A stretch of DNA of 64,000 bases from Acanthochromis polyacanthus (GCF_021347895.1 NC_067118.1:41659255-41723254); one strand, 5' to 3'; counted from the first letter of the stretch, positions 50,790 through 63,581 are shown. Notes: generated by a model not told the origin, from the sequence alone. Made by a program: numbers and translations.

Positions 50790-51125
50790 TATTTTTGTGT
50801 TTGAGGTCTTGTCCACATGCCTGTATCCAGCAGCCTCACCGTGTGAGGTATATCGCTGTGTTTGTTCCCATTGCTGATTGGACAATTATGGCTGATTGTG
50901 TTCCTTTAGGGAAGCATTCTCCAGGAGTTGTTAGTGAATGGCCAAATTATGCCTTCGCTCTTAATGTGACCACGGGGAGCCCGGGATAACTCCTAGAAGT
51001 TTTTCTGCTCTTTGAAAAGCCACGAGTAACTTGTAATGACAGCATTATTAGTCAAAGAATAGTTTGAAAGTCATTGTTGTTTGCTGGTGTTATTTTAATG
51101 GCGACTTGGACGCCGTGGGCCGTTT
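50790..51125. promoter_or_regulatory. Candidate conserved non-coding block
   Basis: A repeat-free, balanced block containing AATTATGGCTGATTG, GGCCAAATTATG and CATTATTAGTCAAAG. No convincing frame is present. The regulatory label is an inference. Confidence 0.25.
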
Positions 51126-51338
51126 AGGCTTTAATGAGAAGTTTCCAGGTGGGAGTTAAAGTTGGGTCTGCGCCCTTTTCTCTGTCCTCCGTGACCTCTC
51201 TGTACCAAGCAGTGCATCAAGTGGTGACTGCATTCTGTGGCTTGTGTCATCTGTTTCTCCTGTACCAAGATGAAAAATATATAATAATACATAACTAAAC
51301 TGCATTTCAATATACATACAGACATTTCAACCTGGCCT

Positions 51339-51615
51339 TGGATCTTTCTGCATGGATTTTCCATGTTCTCTCTGTGCATATGTGGGTTCTCTCCAGGTTC
51401 TCCAGTCCAAAAACATGCAGAGGTTAAATGGTGATTGTAAATTGTCTGTAGGTGTGAAAGTGAGTGTGATTGTTTGTCTTTATGTGTAGCCTTGTGATGG
51501 ACTGTTACCTGTCCAGGTGTCCCCTGCCTTCACCTTAAGTCAGCTGGGATAGACTCCAGCACCCCCCATGACCCTAATGAGGATTAAGCCGTGTATAGAT
51601 AATGCATGGACGGAC
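51339..51615 (+). mobile_element. Retroposon 3' end with GATGGA-type tail
   Basis: Ordered landmarks of a very common fish interspersed repeat: GATCTTTCTGCATGGATTTT, CATGTTCTCTCTGTGCAT, GTGGGTTCTCTCC, AGTCCAAAAACATGCAG, GTGTGAAAGTGAGTGTGA, CAGCTGGGATAGACTCCAGC, and a tail of the GTATAGATAATGCATGGACGG type. It is probably the 3' end of an RTE-like LINE or a SINE using that tail. A short internal deletion lies before AGTCCAAAAA. No coding capacity. Confidence 0.75.
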
Positions 51616-51868
51616 GTTAAAACTCTGCAGTTCATGCTTACAAACTGTAGGTGTTAGGAGCCTCTAAATAAGGGTGAAAGCATCTGATGCTTGGTGGCTA
51701 TGTGCTGTGTGCGCATGTATGTGTGCATGTGTGTGTGCATGTGTGTGCGCGCGTAAATGTGGGCATGTGCCCTATGGGGAAAAAAATGTAGTGTTGGTGT
51801 GGACATGCTGGAAGCAATAATGGAGCATTATGTTGTGTCACCCCACAGTAATCCTCCTGTGTCTGCTC

Positions 51869-51870
<2 letters not shown>
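51616..51870. other. Non-coding sequence
   Basis: TG-rich degenerate patch at about 51705-51752; otherwise unique. Confidence 0.5.

Positions 51871-51960
<90 letters not shown>
51871..51960 (+). repeat. (TG)n microsatellite, 90 bp, pure
   Basis: Forty-five uninterrupted TG units. Confidence 0.98.
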
Positions 51961-51961
<1 letters not shown>

Positions 51962-53779
51962 TTGATGATGCCACTAATGGTGTGTCTAAACACTGGCTGC
52001 CCAGTTATCTCTTATCTGACAGAGAGGAGAAGGCTTGTGTCAACAGCTGCTCCTCCTCCTCATTCATCTCTCGCTGTCTCCTCATCGCCTCCTCCCGCCC
52101 TTTTAGTCTTTCGAGCAAATCGAAAGCTCACTCAGTTGTCGCTTACTGTCTTGTCTGTTAATGCAGTTTTCATTCACAATTTAGTCTGAAAATGTCAGAA
52201 AATAGCGATACACGGAATTTACGCTTACCCTAGAATGATGAGGGCCATCAGAATCACACAAACAAAAAATAAGTAACAGAATAAACTGACCTGAAATTGA
52301 ATCATAATTTGTGTATTTTCCTGGATCCGTCCCTGCAGTAGCTGCCCTGTAGTTTCCAGCGTCACAGGAGATAAGAAGGCCCTCCAGTCTCTTCGTGCAG
52401 CTCCACTATGGGCCCCATTAATGCGCCTGTTTCACCATTAGCTTCTCTGAGGGGGGCCCACAGCCATCCATCCCTCCATATATCCCATCATACATTAAAA
52501 GGCAGATTGATAGCCATCAGCCAGGCCTCGGCCACTGACACACTCTTTAAAATTGTGTCTAACACAAACCAGATGTCTGCAGGGCTCTTCTGCGACGTAT
52601 ACACACACGATACCCGCTGCTAGCCACAGCCTTTTCCACCGTTTCCTTCTTTCTCAGGAGAGGGGATGAGCGTTCTTAATTAAAACTTAGATATATGGGC
52701 CTCTGGGTGGAGCTGGTCAAGCAGGATCCATTACCTGCACATTGGGGCCCTCCGGAGCCAGAGTTAGGGTGAAGGTTAAGATGACAAGATGGGGGGATTG
52801 AGGTGCAAGTGAGGAGTCTGTCTGTGCCGCATCCTGGGTCAAAATCAAAATCAAGCAAAGGAAAAGAAAAGCAGTGCGTATGGCGGGCGGTGTGGTAGCT
52901 CGCGGGCGCTAACGCTAGCACAGAGCGGGCCAGGAGGTGCGAACCGTGATCTCAATAGCGGTATTGTGTTCGCACTTGAACGGGAGCCAAAAATCCTGTG
53001 AAATATCAGAGCAGAAGAAGAGAGAGAGAGAGAAGTGTGGAAGTGAAACAATGGTTTACACAACAGCGAAATAGGTCTTTTCCTCTGTTTCATGCCAGCA
53101 GGCCCAACATTCAGAGAGAGAAAGCTTTATTGGCCCTCCTGTCCTGGCTGCAGTCAGACGGGAATATTGGGCTCTGCGTTTGTGTAGCACGACGTAGAAG
53201 CCAATGTTGGACTGAAGCACGCTCTCTGTTTATTCTACAGTATGCTCAGTATGGCACACAGAAAGCACACATTAAATAATCTATAGTCGAGGCGAGAATA
53301 GCCAGATATTCATCCTTATCCAGAACGAGCAGAGTAGCACGTCTAAAAGCATCTTTTATGTCGGTAATTTTCCTGGGCAAAGCCTCTCCTTTCACATCTG
53401 ACAGACTGAATAGTCAAGAAGCTGATTCTGTTGAGTTTTTCTGTTTGCTTGCTTGAAAAGGAGACAAGTGGTGGATTTTTTTTAACAGAAAAATAAAACT
53501 GTTATAGTCGCCTTGCTGTGGAAAGTATCGTGATTAGTAAATAATCACTCAGCTTGCTTTTGCTACTTTTAAAATTAAGTTTTTTATCTTGTTGTGATAT
53601 AACCAGCAATTCTTACTGTTGATGTATACATTTAAAAATACAGAAAATATACCTGTCTTATATCCAAGTTTAGTTTTTACTCTGGGTTTGGATTGTATGA
53701 ACCGTTTGTGGCCTGATTATGGAACAGAAGAAGTTTGGTCTGTTTTATAATAAAGCATACCTATTTGTATGCTCATAAC
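51961..53779. other. Non-coding sequence
   Basis: The block 52320-52500 is repeat-free and includes CCCCATTAATGCGCC. The rest is unique, becoming AT-rich after 53400. No exon is supported. Confidence 0.5.
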
Positions 53780-53934
53780 TATATATTTTCTTGGCTTTTT
53801 GTTGGCTCTATTCAACAGCTAAGTAGAGAGGCAGACAGGACAGCAGGAAGAAGGATCTGCAGCTAAGGACTGTGAGCTGGAACTGAACCCACTGCATCCT
53901 GTTCATCGGTCGCCCACTCAACCTGTTGATCTAA
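53780..53934 (-). mobile_element. tRNA-derived SINE-like fragment
   Basis: On the minus strand, TAGATCAACAGGTTGAGTGG (from 53933) resembles a pol III A box and GGTTCAGTTCC (from about 53889) a B box. The spacing of about 44 bases fits a tRNA-type promoter. It is followed by a pyrimidine-rich body and a tail near 53780 resembling CAAAAAGCCAAGAAAATAT, as in known fish tRNA-SINEs. No tRNA cloverleaf can be closed, so it is not a tRNA gene. Confidence 0.5.
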
Positions 53935-54049
53935 ACTATGTATAATTACTTTTGAAGACTTTCTGATAAGGCCGTGCACCTGCAAGACTGAACTGTATTT
54001 TGGGGTTTGTGTGGCTTCAGTTTGTCAAAAAATAGAAAGTCTCCATGTA

Positions 54050-54417
54050 CAGTTTTCTGCGCAAAACCGTCCCCACTTTTCACAGAAGCAAAAAAGCTTT
54101 AAGGAGAATTTGCCCACATACGTTTGTAAAGTGACCAAGATCTCTGCTGGCACGTTTGCATTTCTTCTGTGCAACATTTAAGTGAATATTCCCTTAACAT
54201 AAGAATGCCATAAATAGTCCTTATTAGTGCAGAAAGCAGAAAAATGAACTCAAATTTGGTGTGACCACCGTTTGCTCTTAAAACTGGGTTCTCCCTGGTA
54301 CGTTTGCAAAACATTTCAAGCCACTTGGCAGGTCGGTTATCCAAAGCATCTGGGAGAACTCACCGTGCTTCTGTGGATTTAGGCTGTGTTAGCTCCTTAA
54401 ACTTCTGCACACTACTG
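54050..54417 (-). mobile_element. Degenerate Tc1-like transposon remnant (368 bp)
   Basis: Imperfect inverted ends: TACAGTTTTCTGCGCAAAAC on the left, and TACAGTAGTGTGCAGAAGTT as the complement of the right, with TA at 54048-54049 and 54418-54419. The minus-strand frame 54099-54344 includes NPVLRANGGHTKFEF, resembling the GG(H)TKY-type C-terminus of Tc1-like transposases. The catalytic DDE part is missing. The ends are quite diverged, so this is a tentative call. Confidence 0.55.
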
Positions 54418-54419
54418 TA

Positions 54420-55163
54420 TTTCTTGTGGAAAAAAGCATTATTCGTGTTTATTATGTGACTCTATAAAATTTAATCAAGATGACACATCTGCCAGTGTTG
54501 GTTTTTCTCATTTTCTAAAGGTCTTTGTCTGAAACTAGATGATTAGATTTGAGTTTTTTGCTGAGTTTTTAATTCATAAACGTCGATTCTTTTAATCTTG
54601 GCTCATCGGTCTGAGGAGTAAATCCTTTCGCTACAGGTGAGGAGCAGGAGGAGGAGGAGGGGGGGATGGTGAGAGGAGAAAGTGAAGTCTGGTTGTTATT
54701 GTAAACAAAAAGTTCTGTTCAGATGGTTCCAATAAGCCGCAGGCCTGCAGCCACACGGGGGTTCTGCCACATGCTGTCCGGGCCAGCTGCACTGAAACGC
54801 TCCTTTTTTTCTTTTTTTTTTTGGGCACCAATTTCCTGCACAATGCATTTTTGTTGATTTGGGTTCTGAAACTCAAGCCTTCTGCAGAGAAATCCAGGTG
54901 GACTGAAGCTGGTGATGGTGGTGAGACGGAGACAAACGCACGACTGTGTGTCACTCCGACTTTCTTTACTTTGAGTTCACTTCCCAGAGTTTCATCTTGT
55001 CTCTTCTGTGCCACCAACTCATTGATCTCAGTACACTGGAGGACAACTTTCTGCAATACAGGGATAGAATGTCATTCCAACAAAAGTTCAATTTAAAGAA
55101 GATGGGTTGAGACAGTTCTTCTGTTTTGCGTCAGTCTGCTTCGATGAGATTCGGGGAATGAGG
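54420..55163. other. Non-coding sequence
   Basis: A GGA run lies at 54646-54662 and a T-rich stretch at about 54803-54822. No gene is visible. Confidence 0.5.
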
Positions 55164-55165
55164 TA

Positions 55166-55243
55166 CACCCCCTGCCAAAAGTTTTAGGACACTTTCTCAT
55201 TCAAATAAATGAGAACCTGTCCTAAAACTTTTGACAGGGGGAG
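55166..55243. mobile_element. 78-bp palindromic MITE, copy 4
   Basis: Same family as 17006-17083, with TA at 55164-55165 and 55244-55245. It begins CACCCCCTGCCAAAAGTTTT. Like copy 1 it has the TAGGAC variant of the arm, where copies 2 and 3 have TGAGAC, suggesting two subfamilies. Confidence 0.9.
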
Positions 55244-55245
55244 TA

Positions 55246-56550
55246 CCTGATGGGACAGATTTGATGCAGAGCAGCCGCTGAGATGCAAAAAAAACAAGCT
55301 CATGTTGGAATTGTCTGGTTTGGATCACTACAAATGTGATTAAGAATGAATTTCTCCTTCCAAAATCACAAAAGCAAACGCTGAAGTAAACGCTGCACCT
55401 TATTAAAAGCTCTTTTTATGACCGTGCGCTCCACATCTCATCTTCCCAGAGCCAAGCCCGGAAGTATTCCTTTATTTGGGTGTCAATAAATAATTAATAG
55501 CGCTACGTGCTCTACAAATTTGTCTCAAGCGCTACTTCCCTATTTGTGTTTGCGCAGTTCCAGGAATTGTCCCATTTTGTGTTTCACTTCCGATGTCAGT
55601 CGATAGAGTGGAGGTCAAGTTGTGTCAGTGTTGAATGCAGGTTTCCTCGCCTCATTATTATTTGACATTATTCTTGGCATGGATGCATACGATTTGACTG
55701 ATTTATGGCCGCTTTGCTCGAGCTCAGGAAGTGTTTTTTCACGTCCCCGATGCTGAAGTTCGTCGAGAAAAGGGAGAAAGCTGCGATTAAATTTGGACAT
55801 CCATATCGTAGCCTTCACATTTTGATGTTTCATTATTTATTCATGCCATTTTTTCCCCCCGATATTTCAGATTTTCCAGGACCGGTTCGGAGGTCGTTGC
55901 CGAGATTCAAATAGTGCAAAACAGAGGAATTCAGGCTTTTTCCACTGGAATCGTCTCCATTTTGTACAAACAAGAATTGAGTCATCAGATTATCATCACA
56001 TTCTGTACATAAACGTGCGTTTAAACGGGTTTAATGTGTGTCTGTAAACTCCTCTCCAGACAAGCCCAACATTAGTCCCTGTAGCCAATAAACAACCACT
56101 TTGCTCGCTGTGCGCTCCTTCCAACCAGTAAACACGTGCTTTACTAACCCTGCTTCCCTCTTCAGTTAATGTTTAACCAGTTTACACACTCTGTGCTCGT
56201 CTTGAGAGTGTTCGCAGCGGTTTTAGCCGAGTTTAAAACGCCATATAGGGTATTTGTTGATTGTACAATCTGATTCCTCTGACAGAAAATATGTCTTTAC
56301 TCTGGCTTTGACTGATTCGGTGTGTGTGCTCCTGTTTGTCACACGCATAAGTCAAGTTGTTAGCCTTCAAACACCACCGACAGAGTGTGTGACCCCGATG
56401 TACTGTTCATATATTTCCCCATTTACGCTGCACCTGCTTCACCGTAATGAGCCAATATATCTCCTCACTAATTGCCCTAAATACATATCATAAAGAGCTG
56501 CCTGTAAAAGGCTGTGCAACAGTAAAACAGACGTAGCATGATGGCAACCT
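55246..56550. other. Non-coding sequence
   Basis: Unique sequence with no recognised exon or repeat. Confidence 0.5.
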
Positions 56551-56571
56551 CTGCGCACACACACACACACA

Positions 56572-56602
<31 letters not shown>

Positions 56603-56682
56603 GCACGCACACACACACACAGGCTTGTACACTGAACATATCACACATACATTAAAAAACACATGCAAAACATAGCATACAC

Positions 56683-56717
<35 letters not shown>

Positions 56718-56725
56718 CACGCACA

Positions 56726-56794
<69 letters not shown>

Positions 56795-56890
56795 TTGTAC
56801 ACTGAACATATCACACATACATAAAAAAACACACGCAAAAAGTAGCATACACCTGCACACACACACACACACACACACACATGCACGGCC
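56551..56890 (+). repeat. Compound CA array with duplicated 170-bp unit
   Basis: A unique phrase beginning AGG(C/T)TTGTACACTGAACA and ending GCATACACCTGCACAC occurs at about 56621-56697 and again at about 56791-56867, 170 bases apart and separated by CA runs. The CA DNA and the embedded 75-bp spacer have been duplicated together. Frames here are artefacts. Confidence 0.93.
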
Positions 56891-57997
56891 ACCGTCACAC
56901 ACACTCATTCAGCCTTTTAACAAGGGGCTGTAAATAACACAAAGCCATTTCATTAACAAGGTCCAGCCTGAAAACTCGCTGCCTCTCTTCTTTTAAAGCG
57001 CACACACTTCCTGTTTTAAGTTACCCTAACCTGGCAACCCTGCACATGGCAACCTGCTCATTCAGATGAGCTGCAGGGGTGCGGAGGTGGACACGGTGGC
57101 GTGATGCTAAAAATAACGCACGTGTGTGATCAGTAAAGACTCCTCTACTGTTTCAGTTCGACATGAAACCTCCAAAATGCATTTGTGGCCGGAAACTGAC
57201 GATCTAAAACTACATCATGAAAAGTGATGTTGAAATAAGGTTCAAATGTATTGAAAGCTGATCTGTGTTAGTCTTTATTTTCATATTAGTTAGTATTAAG
57301 TGGCACACAAGTAAAGTGAAGCAGGTTTATTCTGTCTACGTCTACCGAATTCTGCAAGTTACATAATTCAACCTCGGCTTTAAATTTCCACACGCATGGG
57401 AACTTGTGTTCACGTTTCTGTTGCTTTAAATGGAAAACTTGGACGGCTCGAAGTCAAACAAAACAAGATGTGACTTCCCCATGATTTGGTGACTGTGGGA
57501 GGACTTTCCACATGCATGTTTTCAGTGCGGCGCGTGCACGCTCGCCACAAATGATAGCTGTGCCACGGCGACTGCAGAGATTCCATAGAAGCAAGTCGGG
57601 TCATTAGTGAGCGGGGCCACATTCTGACACTCACAATGCATGTACACACACACACTCAAACACACACCTACTCACACTACAACCCAGATGGCTTTTACAA
57701 GGCCCCAGGCCCTCCCTGGCCTGCCTGCCTGGTTTTTAATTATGTCGATGGCTGCCCTGGCCAGATAAAATGGGTCACATTTAACACGCCTTCGCTCACC
57801 TTCACACACACTATACATACACACTCATACACACCATGAACACACACTCCCGACACCTTGCATACAGACATTTTACTGGTGATACATGGAAGCCTCGAAC
57901 AAGCTACAGACGCACACTTTTTATGGCGGCGTTCACCTGCGACAGAGACAAACAGTAAATATGTGATATTCAACACAAGCGTTCGTGCCTCAATAAA

Positions 57998-57998
<1 letters not shown>
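56891..57998. other. Non-coding sequence
   Basis: CA-rich degenerate patches near 57642-57670 and 57803-57848. The block 57680-57780 is repeat-free. No gene is visible. Confidence 0.5.
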
Positions 57999-58035
<37 letters not shown>

Positions 58036-58070
58036 ACGTGTGTGTGCACGTGTGTGTGCACGTGTGTGTG
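57999..58070 (+). repeat. (TG)n microsatellite ending in TGTGTGTGCACG repeats
   Basis: A TG run is followed by three tandem GCACGTGTGTGT units, a nested 12-bp repeat. CACGTG E-box palindromes arise in each unit. Confidence 0.95.
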
Positions 58071-59616
58071 GATTTACAGCCTGTTTCCTTTTTAGCTGTC
58101 ATTAGGCTGCCAGACATGGCTACACAGGTGTACCATTACCAGCATCATAGAGTAATAGCGCTTACACACATGCACACACACACACACACACACCTACACA
58201 CACACGCGCGCGCTCTATTTTTAAAGGCCCAATCTTTACTCACAGTATGGCTCCTCCTGATGAAACACTTTGATTCTGCTACTGGCTCTCTTTATTTGGA
58301 CTCGCCATATTTTCACCGATTTCAAAGTTTTGTTCCAACACACGTGCATCAATAACAGACACGTTTAACCGGCTGAGTCAGTCGACACTCCTCACATTTG
58401 CGCTGTTTGAATAATATCTGAGTGTCACCGGAGCCTCGCTGGGAAAACAGATCGGTCTGTTTGTACTTTAAACGCAGAGCTTTCTGTGTGCAGCGCGCGC
58501 ATGTAAAGGCAGGAAGGATGAGATTTTGTGGCGTTGACGGAGAGAAAGAGAAAAAAGGAAGCTGTCAAGAGAAGAAGGATGTGATGTGCGGCGTTAACAC
58601 CAACTCCCCTCCGCCGCGACGTAAAGTCTGTTTAGATTTCTGGACCGGCTGGGAAAATATTGGGAAAGTAAATTCTGCAAAAAAAAAAAAAAAAAAACGG
58701 AAAACGAATGAGTCATGCTTGACAAATGTTGTCAGCTTCGTCATCAGAGCGGTGCTGAAAGGAGCAAATTTCCCCGGTTGATGAATGTTACGCCGGGGTG
58801 AGAGTGTGATTTTTGAATTAACTGAAATCGACGAGAGCCTTATCAAGGAACGCATCGACTCCCCTGCATCTTTTCTGCCGTGTGGTTTCTCCCACGTCGA
58901 TTTGGCGTTTTAGACGAACTGGAACAAAGGACTCAGATAAGAGGCAGCAGGATTTTTATGTTTGGAGAGAGATTATTTCAAACTCATGATTGTACATCAG
59001 CCTTTTTAAGGATGTGTAAAGCTGCATGGGGTTGGTGAATGTATAGATTTGCGGTTGTGGAATGTAATAAATAAAAAAAGGCGATGCAGAAATGATATCA
59101 ACATCGAGGTTAGGAGCTGAATATTTGGGTTTTTGTGTAGACTCATCACTGGCTACAAATGTCTTTTCTGTATATTCACAAGCTTGAATTTCTCATTTCT
59201 CACACACAAACACAACTATGAAAATATGTCTCAATATTTCACATATATTCAGCTTTATTTGAGCCTCCAGTTTTCTTCCTTTCCCTTTTCAAATACTGCA
59301 CAAATGCAAAGAAAAAATACCAGTTTTACCAACATACAAGAAAGAGTAAGAGTTTCATCCGAACGCTTTTTTCTTTACCTTATCATTGTCCTCCTTCCTC
59401 CCACATCTTCATCACCAAATCCACTGAAGTTAATAAAATATGAATAATCTCATTTATTCTGTCTTTTTCCTTCCCGCTGTAAGAAAGCGTTTGTCAGGAC
59501 CCCTTGTGTTCCTGTCCACCTCTCACCTCCACACACACATGTGGACAGACACACACACTCATTTAGACTGTTGAGTGATGTGGCAGGCCGGGGTCTTCTC
59601 TGCAGGCCTCCATCCA

Positions 59617-59617
<1 letters not shown>
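58071..59617. other. Non-coding sequence
   Basis: A CA run lies at 58163-58206 and an A19 homopolymer at 58679-58697. The part 58380-58870 is somewhat CpG-richer than its surroundings. No exon is supported. Confidence 0.5.

Positions 59618-59648
<31 letters not shown>
59618..59648 (+). repeat. (CA)n microsatellite, about 31 bp
   Basis: Short pure CA run. Confidence 0.95.
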
Positions 59649-59650
<2 letters not shown>

Positions 59651-62120
59651 ATGAGCGCGAACACATTGGAGGCTGTCGTGATCTGTGCTCTGTCAGCTGC
59701 TTTATTAGGCTGCCTATTTGTGTATGTGTGTCTGCATGTGTGTGTGTGTGCTAAAGGGGGCCTCCTAGCTGGAAACAGACCCATTTCCAGAGAGGATACA
59801 CACTCTAACACACACTTCTTTCTTTCTTGTTAGTCGTCCCGTGCCTTAATTTGTAACACCTCTAACAACCGGCCCCACTTCACAGCCACTCAATCTGTCA
59901 CTGTCACCGTTTCCATGACCGTCCCTCTCGTCAGAGTGTGTGTGCATGCGATTCCTGCTCCGTCTACCCATTTCTATATTGTCCACAACCACCTCGGTCT
60001 TGTGTTTATGTATATGTGTGTGTGCACAGCTGCAGAGAGGGAGGGGAAGTTTCATTTCCACTTCTGCTCCTCTACCTGGAGAGCTTCTCATGCCAGGCTG
60101 CCCCCTGTCTCCATCAGGAAGTAGTGCACGCAAATCCTGCATCCTATTTCTTGTCTTTCCCTGCTTTTCTTTCTCTAGATTTAAACATATCATGATAGAT
60201 TAAGAGCAAGATCAATATGGAAAGGCAATCTGTCCCCTGTTCCTTTCTCTTCCTCCTCCATAAACAACCTTTTTCATTTGTTTGCAGCTTCCCCAGGATA
60301 TGAGGAGGTGAATCATGTGCTGCTTTCCTGTTTTCAGCGAGGAAAACCTTCAATGCAGAGAAATCTTTTGTTGAAAAGAGCCTCTTTGTCAGTGCTTTTC
60401 TCTGTATCACCTGAATCCTAAGTGTTCGGTGGACTGTGGCACAGACAGATAGCAAAACAGTAAAGCAGATATCACTGATCACTGCTTATCTTTAATATTT
60501 ATCTGTTTGCTAAAGCAGCCAATATTTTGAAAGCAAACCTTTGTCCGTTTGCTTCATTTTTGCAGTTCCAAACAACAAAACCTGCCTTGTTCTCGGCCAC
60601 ACACGTATACAAATGCATGCAAACTAGGGTGTGTTCACACGTTGAAAGCCAGGGCAGCGCAACAAAGCACCACGATCACACTTCATAAAAATATTCCCTC
60701 GGAGACACACAATAACCTGGCAGTTATGTCTCACATGTTGTAAGTCTGCTTCTATCTCCATCTCACATCAAAATCACAATCACCACCACGCTCCGAGCTG
60801 CCATTTCCATTTTCTGCCCTCCATCAAACAGAAAATAATATGTACCTTGTCACCAACGTCTACCCGTGCGAGCAACTTTCCTCTGCTAATTCAGCCCAGC
60901 GCGCCACACACATCCGTCAGATGTAACTGGCGGAGGAGAGGGCATGCCGAGACAGCCATTAAAGGTTCCTAGCTGTCAAAGGTTCCCCTTTGTGTTGTGA
61001 GGAGCGATATAAGTGTCGTGCTCTTATCAGAGCTTCCTGTGGAGTTTGCTCTACATCCTGTCCACTTAGAGCTGCTTCTCTTTCAGTCAAGTCTCATTGT
61101 GTCTTTGTGCGCGTGCACGTGTTGGTGCATGTGTGTGTGCTGTCAAGCGAGTCATTTCTTGATACTGTTTAATGAAGTCGAACTATACATCAACTTCTGG
61201 AATCTAGGTTTTTAAAATGTATCTTCTGAGGAGAGTAAATCTGGGATATAGAAATGATTTAAAACATAAATAAACATACTAAAAGTGACTATTTTCTTCT
61301 TTTTACTGACCTCAAAGGATCATTTTCTTCAATTAACACAACTTTGATTCCGTTTTCATAGCTTTTGCCATCATTTGTATCAATGGAAACAGCACTGTAG
61401 TCGCTGCATCGTACGACGAGTCGCCAAACACAAGCATCCAGCAATCAGACGGGCTGTAAACAAGCATTATCTCAACCGCTTTATTTGAAGGTACAAATAT
61501 AAGTGAACACCCCTGAAATGTTGACAGTAATCCCTCATTACACAACGACACCACGCACAAGCTAGTTTGGTCGGTCGAAATTGGACCCGGGAACTCGGCA
61601 TTTAAACTGTGATAAATGTTTACAGTTGGCTGTTTGGGTAATACTTTTACTGTATGCTTTCATTTTCTCTTCCAAATGAGTTTTACCAGCTTACGTGTTT
61701 GTATAAAGCCTGGATGAGCATCTGACCGCTGATGTTTTTTGTAGTGTTGCCATCAGTGATTAACTTGATCAAAGTGACTGACAAAGCTGCATAAAACACA
61801 TCAGATTTTGCAATAAAAAGTTAAATTCTGGCCTCACTTTTGTGCAAGCGAAGAGAGGATGAAGGAGATCAGTAAAGTGATTCGGAGAGTTAAAATTTCT
61901 GCCCAGATGAGCACAAGGAGAATAACTGAATGGATGAAAACTTGGAGTCAGTGCAAGATGGATTGGGAAACATAAAAATTGCATTCTTGATATCTTACAT
62001 TTAAAGTGCAACCCGAGAACTGAAGCAGGAGAGAGAGAGGAGGAAAAACTCAGCTAAGTTTGCTTTTGGTTGCTTTGTTTTGCCGAATCTCTTTCACACG
62101 TGGAGCTGATGATTTCCAGC
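59649..62120. other. Non-coding sequence
   Basis: Unique sequence with minor TG-rich patches. No gene, RNA or repeat family is recognised. Confidence 0.5.
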
Positions 62121-62123
62121 CGG

Positions 62124-62153
62124 TTCCTCCTCCTCCTCCTCCTCCTCCTCCTC
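62124..62153 (+). repeat. (TCC)n microsatellite, ten units
   Basis: Ten uninterrupted TCC-type units. Confidence 0.95.
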
Positions 62154-62325
62154 TTCATGTGTGGATGGAGGGAGGTGGGGGGGATGAAAAAGAAAGGTAA
62201 AGGTAAATAAACAAACAATCAGCCGCAAGCTTGTTCTGGCTCTCCCTCTCTGTTGCCCCTCATTTGAAGCCTTATAAATCAGGCTTCCACCCCGAGACAG
62301 GGTGTTAGCAGGCCTCCCAGACAAC
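62154..62325. other. Non-coding sequence
   Basis: Unique sequence with no feature recognised. Confidence 0.45.
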
Positions 62326-62694
62326 ACACACACACACACACACACACATGCACATACAACAAGAAAACACACACAGGTCTGCTGCTCATTAAATCCATGA
62401 TCAGACCCTCGGTTGTGTGTATAAGAAAAGAGGCGGGGGGCAAAATGAGTGTATGAATACTGCCATGCTCAATATGTACACATTGCACTGTTCCTATATA
62501 TGTATATGTGTGTGTGTGTGTGTGTGTGAGTGTGTGTGTTCAAAATCACCCCACCTGGATCTAAACTTTGCTGAATGTGTTCATAAAACACCTACAATAC
62601 CTGTTGCAGCTCCACAGTTAACCCATGGCAAGTGCACTCGGCTGCAGGAGTGATATTGGGTGGAGACGTAGGTGTGTGTGTGTGTGTGTGTGTG
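62326..62694 (+). repeat. Cluster of three CA/TG microsatellites
   Basis: CA at 62326-62348, TG at 62506-62539, and TG at 62671-62694, separated by unique sequence. Confidence 0.93.
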
Positions 62695-63581
62695 GCCTGG
62701 TTAGTTTTCTGTGACTGTTTTCACACATAAAATGAAAGGCCTGGACTCTATCAAGCTGTGTGTTTAAGTTGCAAACTGGGTGCAGAAGAGACAGCAGCAG
62801 CGTGTGAAGGATGGATAAGAATAATTTAGTTTTATTTCTAAGCTCCTCCACTAAACAGCATCACATTATTTGCTGCTGAATATCTTTTATTACAGGAACT
62901 TATTTGCATAAACTGCTCTCACAATCAGCAAATGCATTTACATAAGCAGCAGCCACAGTTTTTATTTCAGGCTCGGCGCTTTTAAACACGAGGTTCTGAT
63001 GAATTATTTTTAGCCGGGCATTGTTAGGGGAGAGGGTAAACTCATACCTCTGTTACCTCAGCGTACGTCGGGCCTAAAACGGTTACGAGCAGTTGCATCC
63101 ACACCTCCATCCAGACCCGTTTGCATATTTACTCACCAAACTTGGCACCTGCACCCCCACCCACAAAAATACACCTTCTGCACGCGCTCAGTCAGACAAC
63201 AAGAGCACGGCCATTCACACTTTACGAGCTGGAGGGGGAAAAAACACACGAACGCGACGTTAGAAAGAGCAGCCGATTAGAGAAGTTCGCGAACTTTGCA
63301 CATCTAAAAATGTCAGACGGTTTGTTGGTTCTTCTCCATCACACCTCGGCTTCCTTCAGCAGACATTTGACTGTGATTAGGAGAGCAGAGAGTCAAGCTG
63401 GAGGTCAGCGCCGAGCCCAGGCCGGCTGATTGGTAGTTGTAATTAGAGGAGTTGCTCTGTCTCAGGCCGATTCTCCCTGGAGGATTCACACAGGCTCAGT
63501 ATCACGTGCAGCGCCGAAATCAGAGCTTCAACCCCGGTTTGGGGGTTTTCAGCCGCCCCCAGATCCTCCACCAACATCCAC

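Noticed and set aside
53876..53934. tRNA gene on the minus strand
   Set aside because: A and B box-like motifs are present, but acceptor and anticodon stems cannot be closed; better explained as a SINE head.
57999..58070. CRISPR-like regular repeats
   Set aside because: A 12-bp nested TG microsatellite without unique spacers in a eukaryotic context; not a CRISPR array.
57858..58355. 165-codon frame
   Set aside because: It spans TG and CA microsatellites; the non-repeat residues match nothing I know.
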